Numbered from the stretch's first letter, positions 53,570 through 62,980 are shown. The stretch: DNA of 64,000 nt from Methanobacteriota archaeon (GCA_023399215.1 JAEWQJ010000022.1:62001-126000), one strand, 5' to 3'. Program-made: numbers and translations. The notes: generated by a model from the sequence alone, not told the origin.

Positions 53570-54685
53570 ATGATAAAATCAGGTATAACAAATCTAAGGA
53601 GAATAAGCCCAAAATTCATTTATCTTGTTTTCCTGACAGCCCTTGTTTTGTCCCTTGGATCTGTTCCAGGAATGGCAGCTGAAGGTTGTAACTCGAATTT
53701 AATGGGTCAGGTCTTTGCTGCAGCCGAAACAGATCTCGGAGCTATTGGACCACAAAACACACTCATTATTACGGATATAGGCTCTCCTGCAGAGTCTTAT
53801 GTTTTCCTGGATGATTTCTACTCAGAGTTTCATAACAGGAATCTTCTGTACACAAAAAATCTCCTAACTGTTGAGAACTCAAGGAATAGTCCCCTATGGT
53901 TTGCATTTTTCAATAAATGCAGCGGGAAATGTACTTATATCGAGGTCTCTTATGAAAACGAAAGTAATATTAGTTACAAGGTAACTGAAAACATAAACTT
54001 TGATAAGCTTTCGAAAACCAATAAATCGAGAGATGCATGGAGTGAAAAGGTAAACAATTCGGTATTTAACGGGCACGAGTTTGCGATTCTTACGATTTCG
54101 AATGCCTGGGCTACCGGAAAGCTTGACTATGAGCTTATGCAGTGCCTGGAACTGCACAATCATTTCTGTCCAGGAGTCTCCAGTGGTTACGTGCTTGCAA
54201 ACTGGATGGAAGAAAACTATCCGCTTAAGGAAGGCGTGAGTTACACGGTATTCTCCTGCCCTAACTGGTGCAAAGAAGATGTTTTCGTAAAGCGCTGGGA
54301 TGTGACTCCGGGAACAGGAGGTATCTGGGTCTCTACATTAACGGATAACGAAACAGAAGCTCTTGGAGGTTCTCCTGCAGGCATCTTCGTAGTCAAGGAT
54401 AAAAATGCCGGAACTATGAAAGCAGTAGTCCTCGGGTTTGACTTTGAGGTTGTCAATGCGAACTGTGGTGTAAAAGACACTGATCCAGGATGGGTCTCAA
54501 AATATTTAGCTGATCTCTGGCTTATGGATAAGGAAAATTGGGACACAGAGGGACTTGTTTCAGTAATTTCAGTAATGGATATCGATGCCGATACCCTGAA
54601 CGAAATGAAGCTGGCAGATAATAATCCTTATGTGGTTCTTGGGCTGCTTAATTCGACAGAGAGTACCCAGTCCTCGGAAAACTGA
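53570..54685 (+). CDS. Secreted FmdE-domain protein
   Basis: 371 aa. N-terminal signal peptide (FIYLVFLTALVLSLGSVPGMAA, about 15-36). The C-terminal half is an FmdE domain: CLELHNHFCPGVSSGYVLANW carries the His and Cys pair known in this family to bind metal, and CPNWCKED follows. FmdE proteins were named from the molybdenum formylmethanofuran dehydrogenase operon, but their role is unsettled; several extracytoplasmic ones are known. An export signal puts this one outside the cytoplasm. The ATG at 53570 follows TTGGAG. A terminator hairpin follows the gene. Confidence 0.83.
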   Translation: MIKSGITNLRRISPKFIYLVFLTALVLSLGSVPGMAAEGCNSNLMGQVFAAAETDLGAIGPQNTLIITDIGSPAESYVFLDDFYSEFHNRNLLYTKNLLTVENSRNSPLWFAFFNKCSGKCTYIEVSYENESNISYKVTENINFDKLSKTNKSRDAWSEKVNNSVFNGHEFAILTISNAWATGKLDYELMQCLELHNHFCPGVSSGYVLANWMEENYPLKEGVSYTVFSCPNWCKEDVFVKRWDVTPGTGGIWVSTLTDNETEALGGSPAGIFVVKDKNAGTMKAVVLGFDFEVVNANCGVKDTDPGWVSKYLADLWLMDKENWDTEGLVSVISVMDIDADTLNEMKLADNNPYVVLGLLNSTESTQSSEN

Positions 54686-54748
54686 GCTAGTAGAACAGGC
54701 AATTAAACTAATTGATCTACACCCACAAAAAGTTTAATCAAATATGTT

Positions 54749-54769
54749 TGAGGATTCCAGTAATCCTCA
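54749..54769 (+). terminator. Hairpin after the FmdE-domain gene
   Basis: TGAGGATT at 54749-54756 and AATCCTCA at 54762-54769 form an 8-bp stem with a 5-nt loop, followed by pyrimidine-rich DNA. Confidence 0.6.
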
Positions 54770-54918
54770 TACCTTCCTCATTCTCTTCCTTTTTTATTTT
54801 ATGTTGTTCTGACATTTTTCCTGAAATCCGTCTACTTTCTTTCTGGAATGTTCGATCTTTTGGTTTTTGACTGAGAAATGCATCTGGTTATAGGATAGAT
54901 TATAGAATTCTTTATTAC

Positions 54919-54988
54919 CTAAACGCACATGAAATTCTTCTAATTAAAGGCACAAAGAAATGAAAGTACTTGAAAGAACTTTCATGCC
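54919..54988. repeat. ~70-bp MITE-like element, copy 2
   Basis: CTAAACGCACATGAAATTC to CTTTCATGCC; similar to 36113-36183 with the same inverted ends. It sits in the gap between the FmdE-domain gene and hpt. Confidence 0.6.
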
Positions 54989-55013
54989 AGACGGAATTCC
55001 TTATTAACAACAC

Positions 55014-55076
55014 AGAATTCTTTATTATCAGAATAGGATTCTTTATTATCAGAACAGGATTCCTTATTAATAACTA
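55014..55076. repeat. Three tandem copies of a 21-bp unit
   Basis: AGRATTCTTTATTATCAGAAY twice and a shorter-matching third copy, with a further related copy just before (54991-55011). Lies 48 bp upstream of hpt. Confidence 0.85.
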
Positions 55077-55123
55077 ATTATTTACTTATAGATATATCGC
55101 AACAGCCAAAAAGAGTTAATATT

Positions 55124-55696
55124 ATGCTTGAAAAACTGAAAACCTCACTCATTAATTCTCCTGTGATCAAGCGAGGAGAATACAACTATTTTATCCATCC
55201 GATTTCTGATGGTGTACCGTCCATAGATCCCCATATGGTTGAAGAGATCGCCGAATATATTCTCCAGATTACCGACATTAAAAAAGTTGATACTATTCTT
55301 ACAATAGAGGCCATGGGTATTCCTGTAGCAAATGCCCTTTCTCTGAAAACGGGAATTCCTTTGACAATTGTTCGAAAGCGGCCTTATTTCCTTGAAGGAG
55401 AAGTGGAACTTTCTCAGAGTACAGGATACTCGAAAGGGACTCTCTACATAAACGGGCTTAAGAAAGGGGACAGAGTAATTATCGTGGACGACGTCATCAG
55501 TACTGGTGGAACTCTAATAGCACTCGTAAAAGCCCTGAAAACTATGGGTGTAGAGATTCTGGACGTAATTTCCATTATCGGCAGGGGAAACGGCTATTTG
55601 CAATTAAAGGAACTCGGGGTTGACCCCAAAATTCTCGTTACAATTGACGTGAGCGAGAAAGGTGTGGAGATCAAGAATGTCTTTGGGAACGAGTAA
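55124..55696 (+). CDS. hpt: Hypoxanthine/guanine phosphoribosyltransferase
   Basis: Purine salvage using PRPP. 190 aa, archaeal HPRT size. PRPP motif VIIVDDVISTGGT in the C-terminal half, TIEAMGIPVANALS near residue 65 and VRKRPYFLEGE contacting substrate, as in the archaeal HPRT/APRT-like group. Overlaps the dph2 start by 20 bp, so the genes are co-transcribed. Confidence 0.92.
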   Translation: MLEKLKTSLINSPVIKRGEYNYFIHPISDGVPSIDPHMVEEIAEYILQITDIKKVDTILTIEAMGIPVANALSLKTGIPLTIVRKRPYFLEGEVELSQSTGYSKGTLYINGLKKGDRVIIVDDVISTGGTLIALVKALKTMGVEILDVISIIGRGNGYLQLKELGVDPKILVTIDVSEKGVEIKNVFGNE

Positions 55697-56684
55697 TGCG
55701 TTTGATCTAAGGCCTGACTATATTATCAGTATAATAAATAAACTGGGCGCAAAAATCGTAGGTTTCCAGTTTCCTGAAGGGCTCAAAAGAAAAGGTCCAG
55801 AGCTCGCAAAAAAAGTTGAAGAAGCCACCGGAGCTGAGATTATCATCTCTGGAGACCCATGTTTTGGGGCATGCGACCTGGATAAAACTTTACTTGAGCA
55901 GGTTGATATTCTGTTCCATTTTGGGCATGCCGAGCTGGAGGATACGAAATTTTCCGAAAAGGTCTATTTCATAGAAACGCGTTCCGCAGTTGACATCCGG
56001 CCGGTTGTTGAAAAAGCCGTCTCTGAACTTAAGGGGCAAGTTATAGGACTGATAACTACTGTCCAGCATGTACATAAGCTCCCTGAAGCCTGTGATGTCC
56101 TGGAGGCAAATGAAAAGACCTGCGTAATCGGGAAAGGAGACTCCAGGCTAGCATATCCGGGCCAGGTACTTGGCTGCAACTTTTCGACAGCAAGGAACGA
56201 GGTATGTGATGAATATTTATATATTGGAAGTGGAGATTTCCATCCTTTAGGCGTAGCTCTTTCCACAAAAAAACGGGTCCTTGCAGCCGATCCATTTTCA
56301 GGAGAAGTTCGCGAGGTGAACCCTTCAAGAATCCTCCGCCAGCGGAGCGCGGTAATTGCAAAGTCACTGGATGCCAAGGTTTTCGGGATAATCGTATCGA
56401 GCAAAAACGGGCAGGAAAGAATGGAGCTGGCTTTCTCTTTGAAAGCGCTTGCCAAAAAGCACGGAAAAGAGGCACACCTTATCCTGATTGATCTTGTCAC
56501 TCCGGATCAGCTTCTTCAATTCAAAGTAGACGCTTTCGTGAATACTGCCTGCCCAAGGCTTGCAATCGATGAAGTTGGGCGTTTTCCTTCCCCAATGCTT
56601 ACGCCTCAGGAATTTGAGATAGTGCTTGGAGAGCGAGAATGGGAAAAACTTGTGCTCGATGAGATTACCGAGGAGCCGGTATAA
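55677..56684 (+). CDS. dph2: Diphthamide synthase Dph2
   Basis: Non-canonical radical-SAM iron-sulfur enzyme that attaches the 3-amino-3-carboxypropyl group to the target histidine of elongation factor 2. 335 aa. The three conserved cysteine regions are present: DPCFGAC (C62, C66), LGCNFS (C167) and TACPRLAIDE (C292), with spacing like the structurally known archaeal enzyme. The ATG at 55677 is chosen over a GTG at 55662 because GGAG lies seven bases before it. Confidence 0.94.
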   Translation: MSLGTSNAFDLRPDYIISIINKLGAKIVGFQFPEGLKRKGPELAKKVEEATGAEIIISGDPCFGACDLDKTLLEQVDILFHFGHAELEDTKFSEKVYFIETRSAVDIRPVVEKAVSELKGQVIGLITTVQHVHKLPEACDVLEANEKTCVIGKGDSRLAYPGQVLGCNFSTARNEVCDEYLYIGSGDFHPLGVALSTKKRVLAADPFSGEVREVNPSRILRQRSAVIAKSLDAKVFGIIVSSKNGQERMELAFSLKALAKKHGKEAHLILIDLVTPDQLLQFKVDAFVNTACPRLAIDEVGRFPSPMLTPQEFEIVLGEREWEKLVLDEITEEPV

Positions 56685-56812
56685 CTATTTAAATGTTGGT
56701 TATGTCCAAGTAATAAGTTAATGTCCAGGTAATAAGTTAAAGTTAATCAATAAGTTAAAAATATATAAATAAAGAATTAAAATTAAAAGAATAGAAAATT
56801 TAAGTAGATGAA

Positions 56813-57406
56813 ATGAAACAGAGAAAACTTGAGATACTCCTGGAAGAGTTGGAAGACTTTTCCAGTCCTGAACTTGAACTGGAGCAGTACCAGACCCCTC
56901 CTCTTTTAGCTGCGGAAATTCTTCACTTTGCTTACATGCAGGGAGATCTTGATGATTCTGTGCAGGATTTGGGCTGCGGTACTGGTATCCTTGCAATCGG
57001 GGCAAAGCTTCTGGGAGCCAGAAAAGTTGTAGGTTATGATAAGGATTCAAAAGCACTTGAAACCGCAAGAAAAAATGCCCGAAAACTTGGAGTAGAAGTC
57101 GAGTTCGTATTATCAGACGTTGCCGACATTAAAGAACGCGTAAAAACCACGGTTATGAACCCTCCTTTCGGGGCAAGAGTGAAAGGCAGAGACCGGCCTT
57201 TTCTTTCGTCAGCATTAAGAACAAGTGAAGTGATATATTCAATTCACAACCGCGGAAGCCTTGCTTTTATCCAAAAGTTCATTAAGCCTGCAGTCATTAC
57301 ACACTCCTACGTTGCGAAATTCCCTATAAAAAGAACCTTCGATTTCCATAAAAAAGAACGAGAGGTTATTGAGGTCGAAATCTACAGGATTAAGGTCTCA
57401 GAATAA
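56813..57406 (+). CDS. METTL5-like RNA N6-adenine methyltransferase
   Basis: 197 aa. LEQYQTPPLLAAEIL near the N-terminus, SAM motif I QDLGCGTGILAIG, acidic loop GYDKDSKAL, and the catalytic NPPFG characteristic of N6-adenine methyltransferases. The order and size match METTL5, which modifies small-subunit rRNA with a TRM112 partner. An rRNA substrate is likely, by family. Stands alone, 128 bp after dph2. Confidence 0.88.
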   Translation: MKQRKLEILLEELEDFSSPELELEQYQTPPLLAAEILHFAYMQGDLDDSVQDLGCGTGILAIGAKLLGARKVVGYDKDSKALETARKNARKLGVEVEFVLSDVADIKERVKTTVMNPPFGARVKGRDRPFLSSALRTSEVIYSIHNRGSLAFIQKFIKPAVITHSYVAKFPIKRTFDFHKKEREVIEVEIYRIKVSE

Positions 57407-57711
57407 TCCAGATGCAAGTACCGTTTAAGGCATCAGATTTTATAGCATCAGTGCAGGACTTTACCTCAAAGGGCGAGATATTACACTGCTTATAATAAGT
57501 ATGCCTGTGTATTACAAACTATATGGTGCGTCAATAAGGGCAAAAGTGGCAGATAATAGGAACATGAGAATCTATCCCCTTTACTGAGGCTGATTATCTG
57601 TCAATTGAATGTGCCAGTATCCAATCGAATGGCTACCAGCATTCCTTGTTATTGATAGTTACTGTGATTACGATTTATATCGACTACTAACGATAGTCCA
57701 AATGAGGGATC
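57407..57711. other. Gap before csl4
   Basis: No gene recognised. TTTATATC near 57678 may be the csl4 promoter element. Confidence 0.4.
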
Positions 57712-58668
57712 ATGATTAGAATTAGAAAAAGTAAAACTACGAGAAAAAAATTGACTGGCCCGAGCGAAGGAAAGCCGGTTGCCGAAAATGTAACTCAAAT
57801 TACTTCCGAAAGCAGAGACCAGTTCAAAGGCCGATCGAGAGATCAGTTTAAAACCCAGTCAAGAGAACAGGTTAAAAATCAATCAAGGGAGCAACCAAGA
57901 GAATATAAGAGCCAATCAAGAGATCACTTCAGGGGACATCCCAGAGATCAGTTTAAAGGTAAATCCAGGGCTCAGTCAAAGGACCAGTTCAGGGGAGACC
58001 AGGGCAAGAAAAGAAGATTCCCTTACCAGAAAAAAGGCTCCAGGGAAAGATCGGATATGCCTGAATCCAGAGCTCCCCACGAAACCGAGACTCCTGAAGA
58101 AGAGCTTGAAAAAGGAGGTTTTGTGCTTCCTGGAGAGCTTGTGGGAACGACTGAAGAGTTCAAGCCTGGGGAAGGAACAACTGTGTCTGCTGGAGATATT
58201 TACTCTACAGCTACCGGTACCGTAATTATTGACAGGAAAGCAAGAGTAATCTCGGTCAGGCCACGCACACTCACTCCGAATATTCTTAAAGTAGGGGATA
58301 TCGTCTATGGAAAGATAACTGATGTGCGCGAATCCGGGGCAATAGTGGAAGTTGCAGGAATTGAAGGCAAAGAAGACAGGGAAATTGTCAATGTGCGTTT
58401 GGGAGACATCCATGTGTCAAATGTGCGGGACTCTTACGTTAAGAGACTTTCAGACGAGTTCAGACACTTTGATATAGTCAAGGCCAGAGTTCTCGATACT
58501 GAAAGAATTCGCCTTACAACAGCCGAAGATTCCCTGGGAGTTGTAAAAGCCTACTGTTCAAACTGCAAAGGAGAACTCGTGCTTGAAGGGAAAAAGCTTA
58601 AATGCCCCGTCTGCAATATGACCGAAACTCGCAAAATCTCAACCGAGTATGGGAAAGGGGTAAGATAA
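57712..58668 (+). CDS. csl4: Exosome subunit Csl4 with Ser-Arg-rich extension
   Basis: RNA-binding cap subunit of the archaeal exosome. 318 aa against about 180-200 usual. Residues 1-125 are a basic, probably disordered extension with repeats of Ser-Arg-Asp/Glu-Gln-(Phe) (SRDQFKG, SREQ, SRDHFRG). The normal Csl4 follows: N-terminal domain from GGFVLPGELVG (about 134), S1 domain (ILKVGDIVYGKITDVRESGAIVEV), and zinc ribbon C282-x2-C285...C298-x2-C301. GAGGG precedes the ATG. rpoL follows after 80 bp. Confidence 0.9.
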   Translation: MIRIRKSKTTRKKLTGPSEGKPVAENVTQITSESRDQFKGRSRDQFKTQSREQVKNQSREQPREYKSQSRDHFRGHPRDQFKGKSRAQSKDQFRGDQGKKRRFPYQKKGSRERSDMPESRAPHETETPEEELEKGGFVLPGELVGTTEEFKPGEGTTVSAGDIYSTATGTVIIDRKARVISVRPRTLTPNILKVGDIVYGKITDVRESGAIVEVAGIEGKEDREIVNVRLGDIHVSNVRDSYVKRLSDEFRHFDIVKARVLDTERIRLTTAEDSLGVVKAYCSNCKGELVLEGKKLKCPVCNMTETRKISTEYGKGVR

Positions 58669-58748
58669 TTTCTTTCTCCTGCAGGTATGGGTTTCTGCAC
58701 AATAAATTACCAGTAAATCATATTACTCACACTTACAGGTGGTCACCA

Positions 58749-59027
58749 ATGGAACTGAACATTCTCTCCAAAACAGACAATGAGCTTGAAGTCAAGCTCA
58801 AAGGCGAGACACATACCCTTTTAAATATGCTTAAAGATCTTCTGATTAAAGACCAGAGGGTTGAGATCGCCTTCTATGATATGAAGTACGTAAGTATCAG
58901 TGACCCGATCCTTTACATCAAAACTGATGGTACAAACCCTATTGAGGTCTTAAAGGACGCTGCTTCGAAAATAATAGCTCAGTGCGACGAATTTACTGAT
59001 GTCTTTGGCAAGGCAGTAAACGCCTGA
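58749..59027 (+). CDS. rpoL: DNA-directed RNA polymerase subunit L
   Basis: Archaeal homologue of eukaryotic Rpb11/AC19, forming the alpha-like platform with subunit D. 92 aa. MELNILSKTDNELEVKLKGE and HTLLNMLKDLL are typical. ATG at 58749 with AGGTGG just upstream; upstream in-frame codons overlap csl4 and have no family similarity. Probably co-transcribed with csl4. Confidence 0.94.
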   Translation: MELNILSKTDNELEVKLKGETHTLLNMLKDLLIKDQRVEIAFYDMKYVSISDPILYIKTDGTNPIEVLKDAASKIIAQCDEFTDVFGKAVNA

Positions 59028-59049
59028 AGTATCTGAAAAATAGTGCATA

Positions 59050-59066
59050 ACGTCTTTTAAAGGCGT
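59050..59066 (+). terminator. Hairpin after rpoL
   Basis: ACGTCT pairs with AGGCGT (one U-G pair), followed by TTTTGCTTTCTTTT, 22 bp after the rpoL stop. Confidence 0.5.
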
Positions 59067-59298
59067 TTTGCTTTCTTTTCCGGAAAATCCGGAATCTTTC
59101 CAGCAGGGGGTTCTTGATAGTTATTAATGAGCTTTTGCTATCTTAAAATTTAAGGTAGTTTTGGAATACTTTTTTATGAATCGATGCGTAATCCAGATTA
59201 AACAAGAAATCTTAAACACGAAGTAGGGTAAAAGCATTAAACTGGATTGAATAATTTCGATTCTTTTTAGTTCAAAAGTTCAAAATTATATCCTGCAT

Positions 59299-59350
59299 CT
59301 GTAACTCAAAAATCATAAACTAACCTGTAACTCAAAAATCATAAACTAAC
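59299..59350. repeat. Two tandem copies of a 26-bp unit
   Basis: CTGTAACTCAAAAATCATAA(ACTAAC) occurs exactly twice. Two looser repeats of TAACTAATATTGA follow before SepCysS. The gap 59028-59421 has no gene. Confidence 0.9.
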
Positions 59351-59421
59351 CTGTAACTAATATTGAGGTTAACTTATAACTAATATTGAAGTATGAAAGA
59401 TAAATTGAGGTATGAAAGAAG

Positions 59422-60582
59422 ATGAAACTTGACGACTCATCCCTTCAGAAGTTCGGTTTTATAAAAAGAGAGACCCTTGGCAGTATAAACATCGACCCTC
59501 TTCAGACAGGCGGGCGTCTGACCGAGGCTGCAAAACAGGCTCTTGTAGAGTGGGGAGACGGATATTCAGTATGTGATTTCTGTGGAGGGGTTCTGGATCA
59601 GATAAAAAAGCCTCCAATTTATGATTTCGTACATAATGCCCTTCCCGAGTTTCTTGGCAGTGATGAGGCAAGAGTCACAAATGGTGCACGGGAGTCCAAG
59701 TTTGCTGTCATGCATTCTATTGGAAAGCCTGGTGACTGGATTGTGCTAGATGGGCTTGCCCATTACTCTTCCTACGTTGCAGCCGAAAGAGCAGGCCTTA
59801 ATATCAAAACTGTACCTCATTCAGGCAGCCCCGACTATTACCTTGACCCTGAAGGATATGCCACGGCAATCGAAGAGGTTACAAAGGAAAGTGGAAAACC
59901 GCCTGCTCTTGCGCTTGTAACTTACCCGGATGGAAGTTATGGAAACCTGCCCGATGCAAAAAAGATAGCGTCGGTCTGCCATCAATACGACGTTCCTCTC
60001 CTTCTGAATGGCGCATACGCCGTAGGAAGAATGCCGGTATCTGCAAGAGAAATCGGTGCCGACTTTATTGCAGGCAGTGGGCATAAATCGATGGCTGCAT
60101 CAGGGCCTGTCGGAGTGCTCGGGGTAAGTGAAGAGTACGCTCCCATCGTGTTCAGAAAATCCAAATATAACAAGGTAAAAGAAGTTGAGCTTCTAGGATG
60201 CACGGCAAGGGGCGCTACGGTTATGACCCTTATTGCATCTTTCCCGGATGTGGTAAAGCGTGTTAGGAACTGGGATCAGGAGGTCGAAAATGCCCGCTGG
60301 TTCTCGGCAAGGCTTGAGGAAATGGGCTTTATTCAGCGCGGGCAGAAACCCCATTCTCATGACCTTATGTTCTTTGAAGCTCCGCGCTTCTATGAAATCT
60401 CCGAGAAAGTCAAAAAAGGAAGATACTTCCTCTACAAAGATCTCAAAGCACGCAATATTCACGGCATCAAGTCCGGACTTACAAAATATTTCAAACTCAG
60501 TACTTTCGGGCTTGGAAGAGAAAAACTTGAAGTTGTCGCTGACTCCTTTGAGGATATCCTGAAAAAATATGAGGATATTTAA
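59422..60582 (+). CDS. pscS: Sep-tRNA:Cys-tRNA synthase (SepCysS)
   Basis: PLP enzyme converting O-phosphoseryl-tRNA(Cys) to cysteinyl-tRNA(Cys), the second step of the two-step cysteine route of methanogens. 386 aa. PLP lysine K222 in GSGHKSMAASGP; essential-type cysteines C51 and C54 (CDFC) and C260 (LLGCTARG) all present. The partner SepRS is not in the window. Transcribed alone, from a repeat-containing upstream region. Confidence 0.95.
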   Translation: MKLDDSSLQKFGFIKRETLGSINIDPLQTGGRLTEAAKQALVEWGDGYSVCDFCGGVLDQIKKPPIYDFVHNALPEFLGSDEARVTNGARESKFAVMHSIGKPGDWIVLDGLAHYSSYVAAERAGLNIKTVPHSGSPDYYLDPEGYATAIEEVTKESGKPPALALVTYPDGSYGNLPDAKKIASVCHQYDVPLLLNGAYAVGRMPVSAREIGADFIAGSGHKSMAASGPVGVLGVSEEYAPIVFRKSKYNKVKEVELLGCTARGATVMTLIASFPDVVKRVRNWDQEVENARWFSARLEEMGFIQRGQKPHSHDLMFFEAPRFYEISEKVKKGRYFLYKDLKARNIHGIKSGLTKYFKLSTFGLGREKLEVVADSFEDILKKYEDI

Positions 60583-60764
60583 GGCTGTTTAAGCCTGTTG
60601 ATTTTATTTTACGCTCGGGGGAACTCAACCAGGGCTCAATATCCTGGTTCTGAATATCTCCCTCTTTTTTGAAGCAGATAAATTCAAAGATTCAAGATCC
60701 CGAAGAAATGATATGAGAAATATGCAAAATTGTATGTTTTCGAAATACCTATCAAATTTATCTG

Positions 60765-60859
60765 CCGAATCCAGGTACTTTTACTGAATCCGGGCACTTT
60801 TACTGAGTCCAGGCACTTTTACTGAGTCCAGGCACTTTTACCGAGTTCGGGTACTTTTA
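60765..60859. repeat. Five tandem copies of a 19-bp unit
   Basis: CYGARTYCRGGYACTTTTA five times without gaps, in the gap 60583-60993 between SepCysS and the next gene. No gene in this gap. Confidence 0.95.
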
Positions 60860-60993
60860 CTTTTTTAACTCCACATTTTCCATATACCCTTTTCGTGTAG
60901 AATTAAATACCCAGGCAGTTTAATCTCTATGATGATTAAATAGCATGAGTCCTCTAATTATTGTGAGAATTTAATCATTATGGGGGAGTATGT

Positions 60994-61359
60994 TTGGAAG
61001 ACGACAGCGAAGATACGTTTAAGTATAAACTTGGTAAGTGGGTTCTAAGCATAGATGAATGTGCTTTTATGGATCTTATGGAGCTTGGAAAGAAAAAGTC
61101 TATGCGTCAATATCTGATTGAGTCAATTGATAATTGGGTAAACAAAAAAGAGCCACTTATGACAGATGAATTTATTTCGGAAATGTGTGACTTTATTAAA
61201 AACGAAAATGAAGTCCTTTACGACCGTTTGGTGAAGAAATGCGCTCTGAAAGGAATAAGTGTAGGCGAAGGCATATTTGAATCACTGAGTCTTTTGAACT
61301 GTGGAATGATAAGTGCGCAGGAGTGCAGAGAGTATGAAGGTGACTTCTCTGATGTGTGA
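60994..61359 (+). CDS. Small acidic helical protein, unknown function
   Basis: 121 aa, not recognised. Mostly helical and charged, with four cysteines (in SIDECAF, ISEMCDF, VKKCALKG and AQECREY) spread through the chain rather than clustered. The TTG start is supported by GGGGGA six bases upstream. Convergent with lysA. No domain assignment possible. Confidence 0.65.
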   Translation: MEDDSEDTFKYKLGKWVLSIDECAFMDLMELGKKKSMRQYLIESIDNWVNKKEPLMTDEFISEMCDFIKNENEVLYDRLVKKCALKGISVGEGIFESLSLLNCGMISAQECREYEGDFSDV

Positions 61360-61578
61360 TATTTCTGTCTTATATTTTCACTCTCTTGAGTAAGCTTTAT
61401 TTCATACTTCAAGTGCAAAGTCCTAAATACATTTTGTATAAAAAGGATTAGTCAGGTGTAGCAGTAAGATCTCGCAATGAAATTTCTCTGCTATTCACCT
61501 GTCTTTAGTTTTTCAGCAAATTTTCTTTTTGGACATCTTTGCAGTTTTTGCTGAAGAGTTTTTTTACTTGGAATTTTT

Positions 61579-62841
61579 TTACTTGAAATCTTTCAGGGCT
61601 TCGAAATCCAGGGTTGCAAAGTAATCTTCAAGGGTCTCGGCTCTCCTGATCTGCACAACGCTTCCGTCTTTTCTGAGAAGGAGTTCGGCAGAACGGAGTT
61701 TTCCGTTGTAATTGAAGCCCATAGAGTGTCCGTGAGCTCCTGTGTCATGGATTGCAAGGATATCTCCTATTTCAATTTTGGGAAGAAGCCTGTCGATTGC
61801 GAATTTATCATTATTTTCGCAGAGGGAGCCTGTGACGTCATACTTATGGACAGGAGCCTCGTTTTCTTTTCCAAGCACGGTTATATGATGATAGGCTCCG
61901 TAAATGCCAGGCCGCATCAGGTTGGCCATACAGGAATCCATCCCGACATAGTCTTTGTAGGTGTGTTTGAGGTGCCGAACCTGGGTAATCAGGTAGCCAT
62001 AGGGGCCTGTAATTACACGGCCGCATTCCAGAAAGACTTTAAGCGGATAAAGCCCACTAGCTGTGATTGTGGCGTCGTAAGCTTCTTTGACACCTTTTGC
62101 TACGGCTTCGAAGGAAACAGGTTCCTCTTCAGGCCTGTATGGGATGCCTATGCCTCCGCCGAGGTTCACAAATTCGAACTTTATGTTGAGTTCCTTTGAG
62201 ATTTCAACTATAAGTTCGAAGAGGATTCTTGCGGTTTCCACAAAGTAATCAGCGTTTAGTTCATTCGAAGCCACCATCGTGTGCATTCCGAACCGCTTTA
62301 CTCCTCTGTCTCTGAGTATGCGATAGCCTTCAAAAAGCTGGTCTCTCGTAAAGCCGTACTTTGCCTCTTCCGGCTTTCCTATAATGGAATTTCCTTCTTT
62401 AAGGGGGCCAGGATTATACCTGAAACAGACAATGTCAGGAAGTCCGGCATACTTTTCAAGGTAGTCAATATGGCTTATGTCGTCAAGATTTATGTATGCT
62501 CCAAGCTCTTTTGCCTTCAGGAACTCTTCAGCAGGAGTATCGTTTGAGCTAAACATTATGTTTTCTCCGGTAATTCCCGCTTTTTCAGCAAGAATTAACT
62601 CCGGCAAAGAGCTGCAATCCGCACCAAAGCCTTCTTCTCTCAAGATTTTAAGAATAAATGGGTTTGGTAGTGCTTTTACAGCAAAAAACTCTTTAAAACC
62701 CGGAACCTCCCTGAAAGCTGCTTTCATTTTCTCTGCATTTTCCAGAATGGCTTTCTCATCGTATATATGAAACGGGGTGGGATACTTTTTTATTATTTCC
62801 TGAATTTTTTCTTTGGTGAAGGGAAGGTCCTTTGAAACCAT
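61579..62841 (-). CDS. lysA: Diaminopimelate decarboxylase
   Basis: Last step of lysine synthesis, meso-diaminopimelate to L-lysine. 420 aa, fold type III PLP enzyme. PLP lysine K56 (FAVKALPNP), FVNLGGGIGIPY, ECGR at the second active site, and the Cys of SLCENNDKFA contributed across the dimer. Some members of this fold decarboxylate related substrates such as carboxynorspermidine, but length and motifs fit LysA. Single gene. Confidence 0.9.
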   Translation of the reverse strand: MVSKDLPFTKEKIQEIIKKYPTPFHIYDEKAILENAEKMKAAFREVPGFKEFFAVKALPNPFILKILREEGFGADCSSLPELILAEKAGITGENIMFSSNDTPAEEFLKAKELGAYINLDDISHIDYLEKYAGLPDIVCFRYNPGPLKEGNSIIGKPEEAKYGFTRDQLFEGYRILRDRGVKRFGMHTMVASNELNADYFVETARILFELIVEISKELNIKFEFVNLGGGIGIPYRPEEEPVSFEAVAKGVKEAYDATITASGLYPLKVFLECGRVITGPYGYLITQVRHLKHTYKDYVGMDSCMANLMRPGIYGAYHHITVLGKENEAPVHKYDVTGSLCENNDKFAIDRLLPKIEIGDILAIHDTGAHGHSMGFNYNGKLRSAELLLRKDGSVVQIRRAETLEDYFATLDFEALKDFK

Positions 62842-62918
62842 ATTATTACCTTTTCTCGATTTTTGTTTAATGGGGTTTTGTATTTATTTGAATTTTTACT
62901 ACTTTATTAGTCTTTCTG

Positions 62919-62980
62919 CCCCGAGTCCCGTCTCGGGAGGACGGTGCCCTTTTCGCTCACTTCGTTCGCTCAAGAGGGCT
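62919..62980. repeat. GC-rich double hairpin between lysA and polX
   Basis: CCCGAG (62920-62925) pairs with CTCGGG (62932-62937). GCCCTTTT (62946-62953) nearly pairs with AAGAGGGC (62972-62979) around TCGCTCACTTCGTTCGCTC. It stands out in AT-rich DNA in the gap 62842-63204 and may be an intergenic repeat or a processing signal. Confidence 0.55.

Noticed and set aside
58602..58748. Upstream in-frame extension of rpoL
   Set aside because: It overlaps csl4 in another frame, has no family similarity, and the ATG at 58749 has a good ribosome site and the exact family N-terminus.
61726..62199. 157-codon plus-strand ORF opposite lysA
   Set aside because: Antisense shadow of a gene with complete active-site motifs.
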